Source of the DNA: an uncultured Eggerthellaceae bacterium
GTDB lineage: Bacteria > Actinomycetota > Coriobacteriia > Coriobacteriales > Eggerthellaceae
Assembly (NCBI GenBank): GCA_949450265.1
Contig: CASTMW010000007.1
Span: 1 to 29,493 of the forward strand
Length of the DNA: 29,493 nt
Reading direction: 5' to 3'
This document shows positions 28,951 through 29,493 of this stretch, one piece after another; the first letter of the stretch is position 1; every line of letters starts with the position of its first letter. Both the position numbers and the translations under genes were made by a program. The notes under the pieces are model-generated. The model ran no database searches. It saw only the letters and a program-made list of their open reading frames with translations, and had not been told where the DNA came from.

Positions 28951-29493
28951 ATGAGCAAAGGCACGTATTCGGTCACCACGCCCATCTACTACGTGAACGC
29001 GGCCCCTCATCTGGGGACCGCCTACACCACCATCGCAGCCGATGTGGTCAGCCGCTATCAGCGCATGAACGGCTTTGACGTGGCGTTCGTGACCGGCATG
29101 GACGAGCATGGCCAGAAGGTGGCCGACACCGCAGCCACCAACGGCATGACGCCGCAGGAATGGTGCGATTCCATGGAACCGGCCTTCCGTGAGGCGTGGG
29201 ATATGCTAGATATCACCTATACCGACTTCGTGCGCACCACCGAACCGCGCCAGGCGGCAGCCGTGCAACGCTTCTGGCAGCTCCTCTTCGACGGGGGGTA
29301 TCTATACAAGGGCTCCTATGAGGGCTGGTACTGCGTGCACGAGGAAACGTACTATGCCGAGAGCGATCTGGAACGCGACGAGGATGGCCAGTTGGTCTGC
29401 CCCGACTGCAAGCGCCCGGTCCAGCGTGCGGAAGGCGAAGAGAACTGGTTCTTCCGCTTGAGCGACTTCCAGCAGCCGCTGCTGGAGCTGTAT
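28951..29493 (+). CDS. metG: Methionyl-tRNA synthetase, N-terminal part (cut by window edge)
   Basis: The first 181 codons of a class I synthetase that charges tRNA-Met. 'TTPIYYVNAAPHLGTAYTT' is the adenylate site, with HLGT in place of the canonical HIGH; 'FVTGMDEHGQKV' (methionine pocket), 'YTDFVRTTEP' and 'GYLYKGSYEGWYC' follow. 'CVHEETYYAESDL' and 'LVCPDCKRPV' belong to the zinc-knuckle insert. The KMSKS loop and anticodon domain lie beyond 29493. AAGGAG (28940-28945) is 5 bases before the ATG. Confidence 0.96.
   Translation, partial: MSKGTYSVTTPIYYVNAAPHLGTAYTTIAADVVSRYQRMNGFDVAFVTGMDEHGQKVADTAATNGMTPQEWCDSMEPAFREAWDMLDITYTDFVRTTEPRQAAAVQRFWQLLFDGGYLYKGSYEGWYCVHEETYYAESDLERDEDGQLVCPDCKRPVQRAEGEENWFFRLSDFQQPLLELY

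Noticed and set aside
1..29493. CRISPR array, insertion sequence, prophage or integrative element
   Set aside because: No regularly spaced repeats, transposase, integrase or attachment-site duplication was seen; gene content is chromosomal.

Overview
The window reads as ordinary chromosome of a high-GC, Gram-positive actinobacterium. The best guess is the class Coriobacteriia (Eggerthellaceae-like gut anaerobe). This is inferred from GC-rich coding, strong AAGGAG ribosome sites, frequent TTG/GTG starts, and the gene mix: a bile-salt-hydrolase-type enzyme, short P-II without tyrosines, a TIGR03905-type TSCPD protein, an M16C presequence-type protease, and a carboxyltransferase fused to an AccB-like carrier. 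No transposase, phage gene, CRISPR array, rRNA or tRNA was seen.

Layout. (1) 1-3270: accessory genes. A MerR regulator faces a divergent gene cut by the window edge, with a MerR-type promoter between them. Then come a zinc-ribbon XRE regulator, a short-chain dehydrogenase (SDR), and a choloylglycine hydrolase with the full bile salt hydrolase catalytic set. (2) 3271-8194: an ABC-F protein with a long leader holding a three-codon ORF, a B3/B4-domain protein placed directly behind an intrinsic terminator, and a GntR(YtrA)-ABC ATPase-permease operon with a textbook promoter/operator. (3) 8195-8571: a 5' fragment of a ferrochelatase gene and the promoter of the next operon. (4) 8572-14836: a tightly packed housekeeping operon: carboxyltransferase-AccB fusion, accC, Asp23, nusB, xseB, dxs, closed by a 16-bp hairpin. 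(5) 14877-16499 (minus): amt-glnK nitrogen operon, with a GlnR-like box in the divergent upstream region. (6) 16689-19531: TSCPD protein, ThrE-type exporter, ribBA. (7) 19683-23220: ahcY (minus), a GT2 membrane glycosyltransferase (plus), comF (minus). (8) 23221-23601: no protein gene, but a probable structured RNA. (9) 23602-29493: orphan amino-acid-type binding lipoprotein, M16C metallopeptidase, two membrane-anchored proteins of unknown function, and the start of metG.

How it fits together. The central operon links biotin-dependent carboxylation (CO2 onto a 2-oxoacid and/or acetyl-CoA) with isoprenoid entry (dxs) and RNA/DNA housekeeping. The amt-glnK pair takes up ammonium under nitrogen control. 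The first 3.3 kb could serve host-derived substrates such as conjugated bile acids. The ABC-F and B3/B4 genes both appear to be controlled after transcription starts.

The most interesting signals lie outside the protein genes: the structured RNA beside comF (possibly the raiA-motif class), the terminator that any transcript of the B3/B4 gene must cross, and the attenuator-like leader of the ABC-F gene. All calls come from reading the sequence by eye; no database search or folding program was run.
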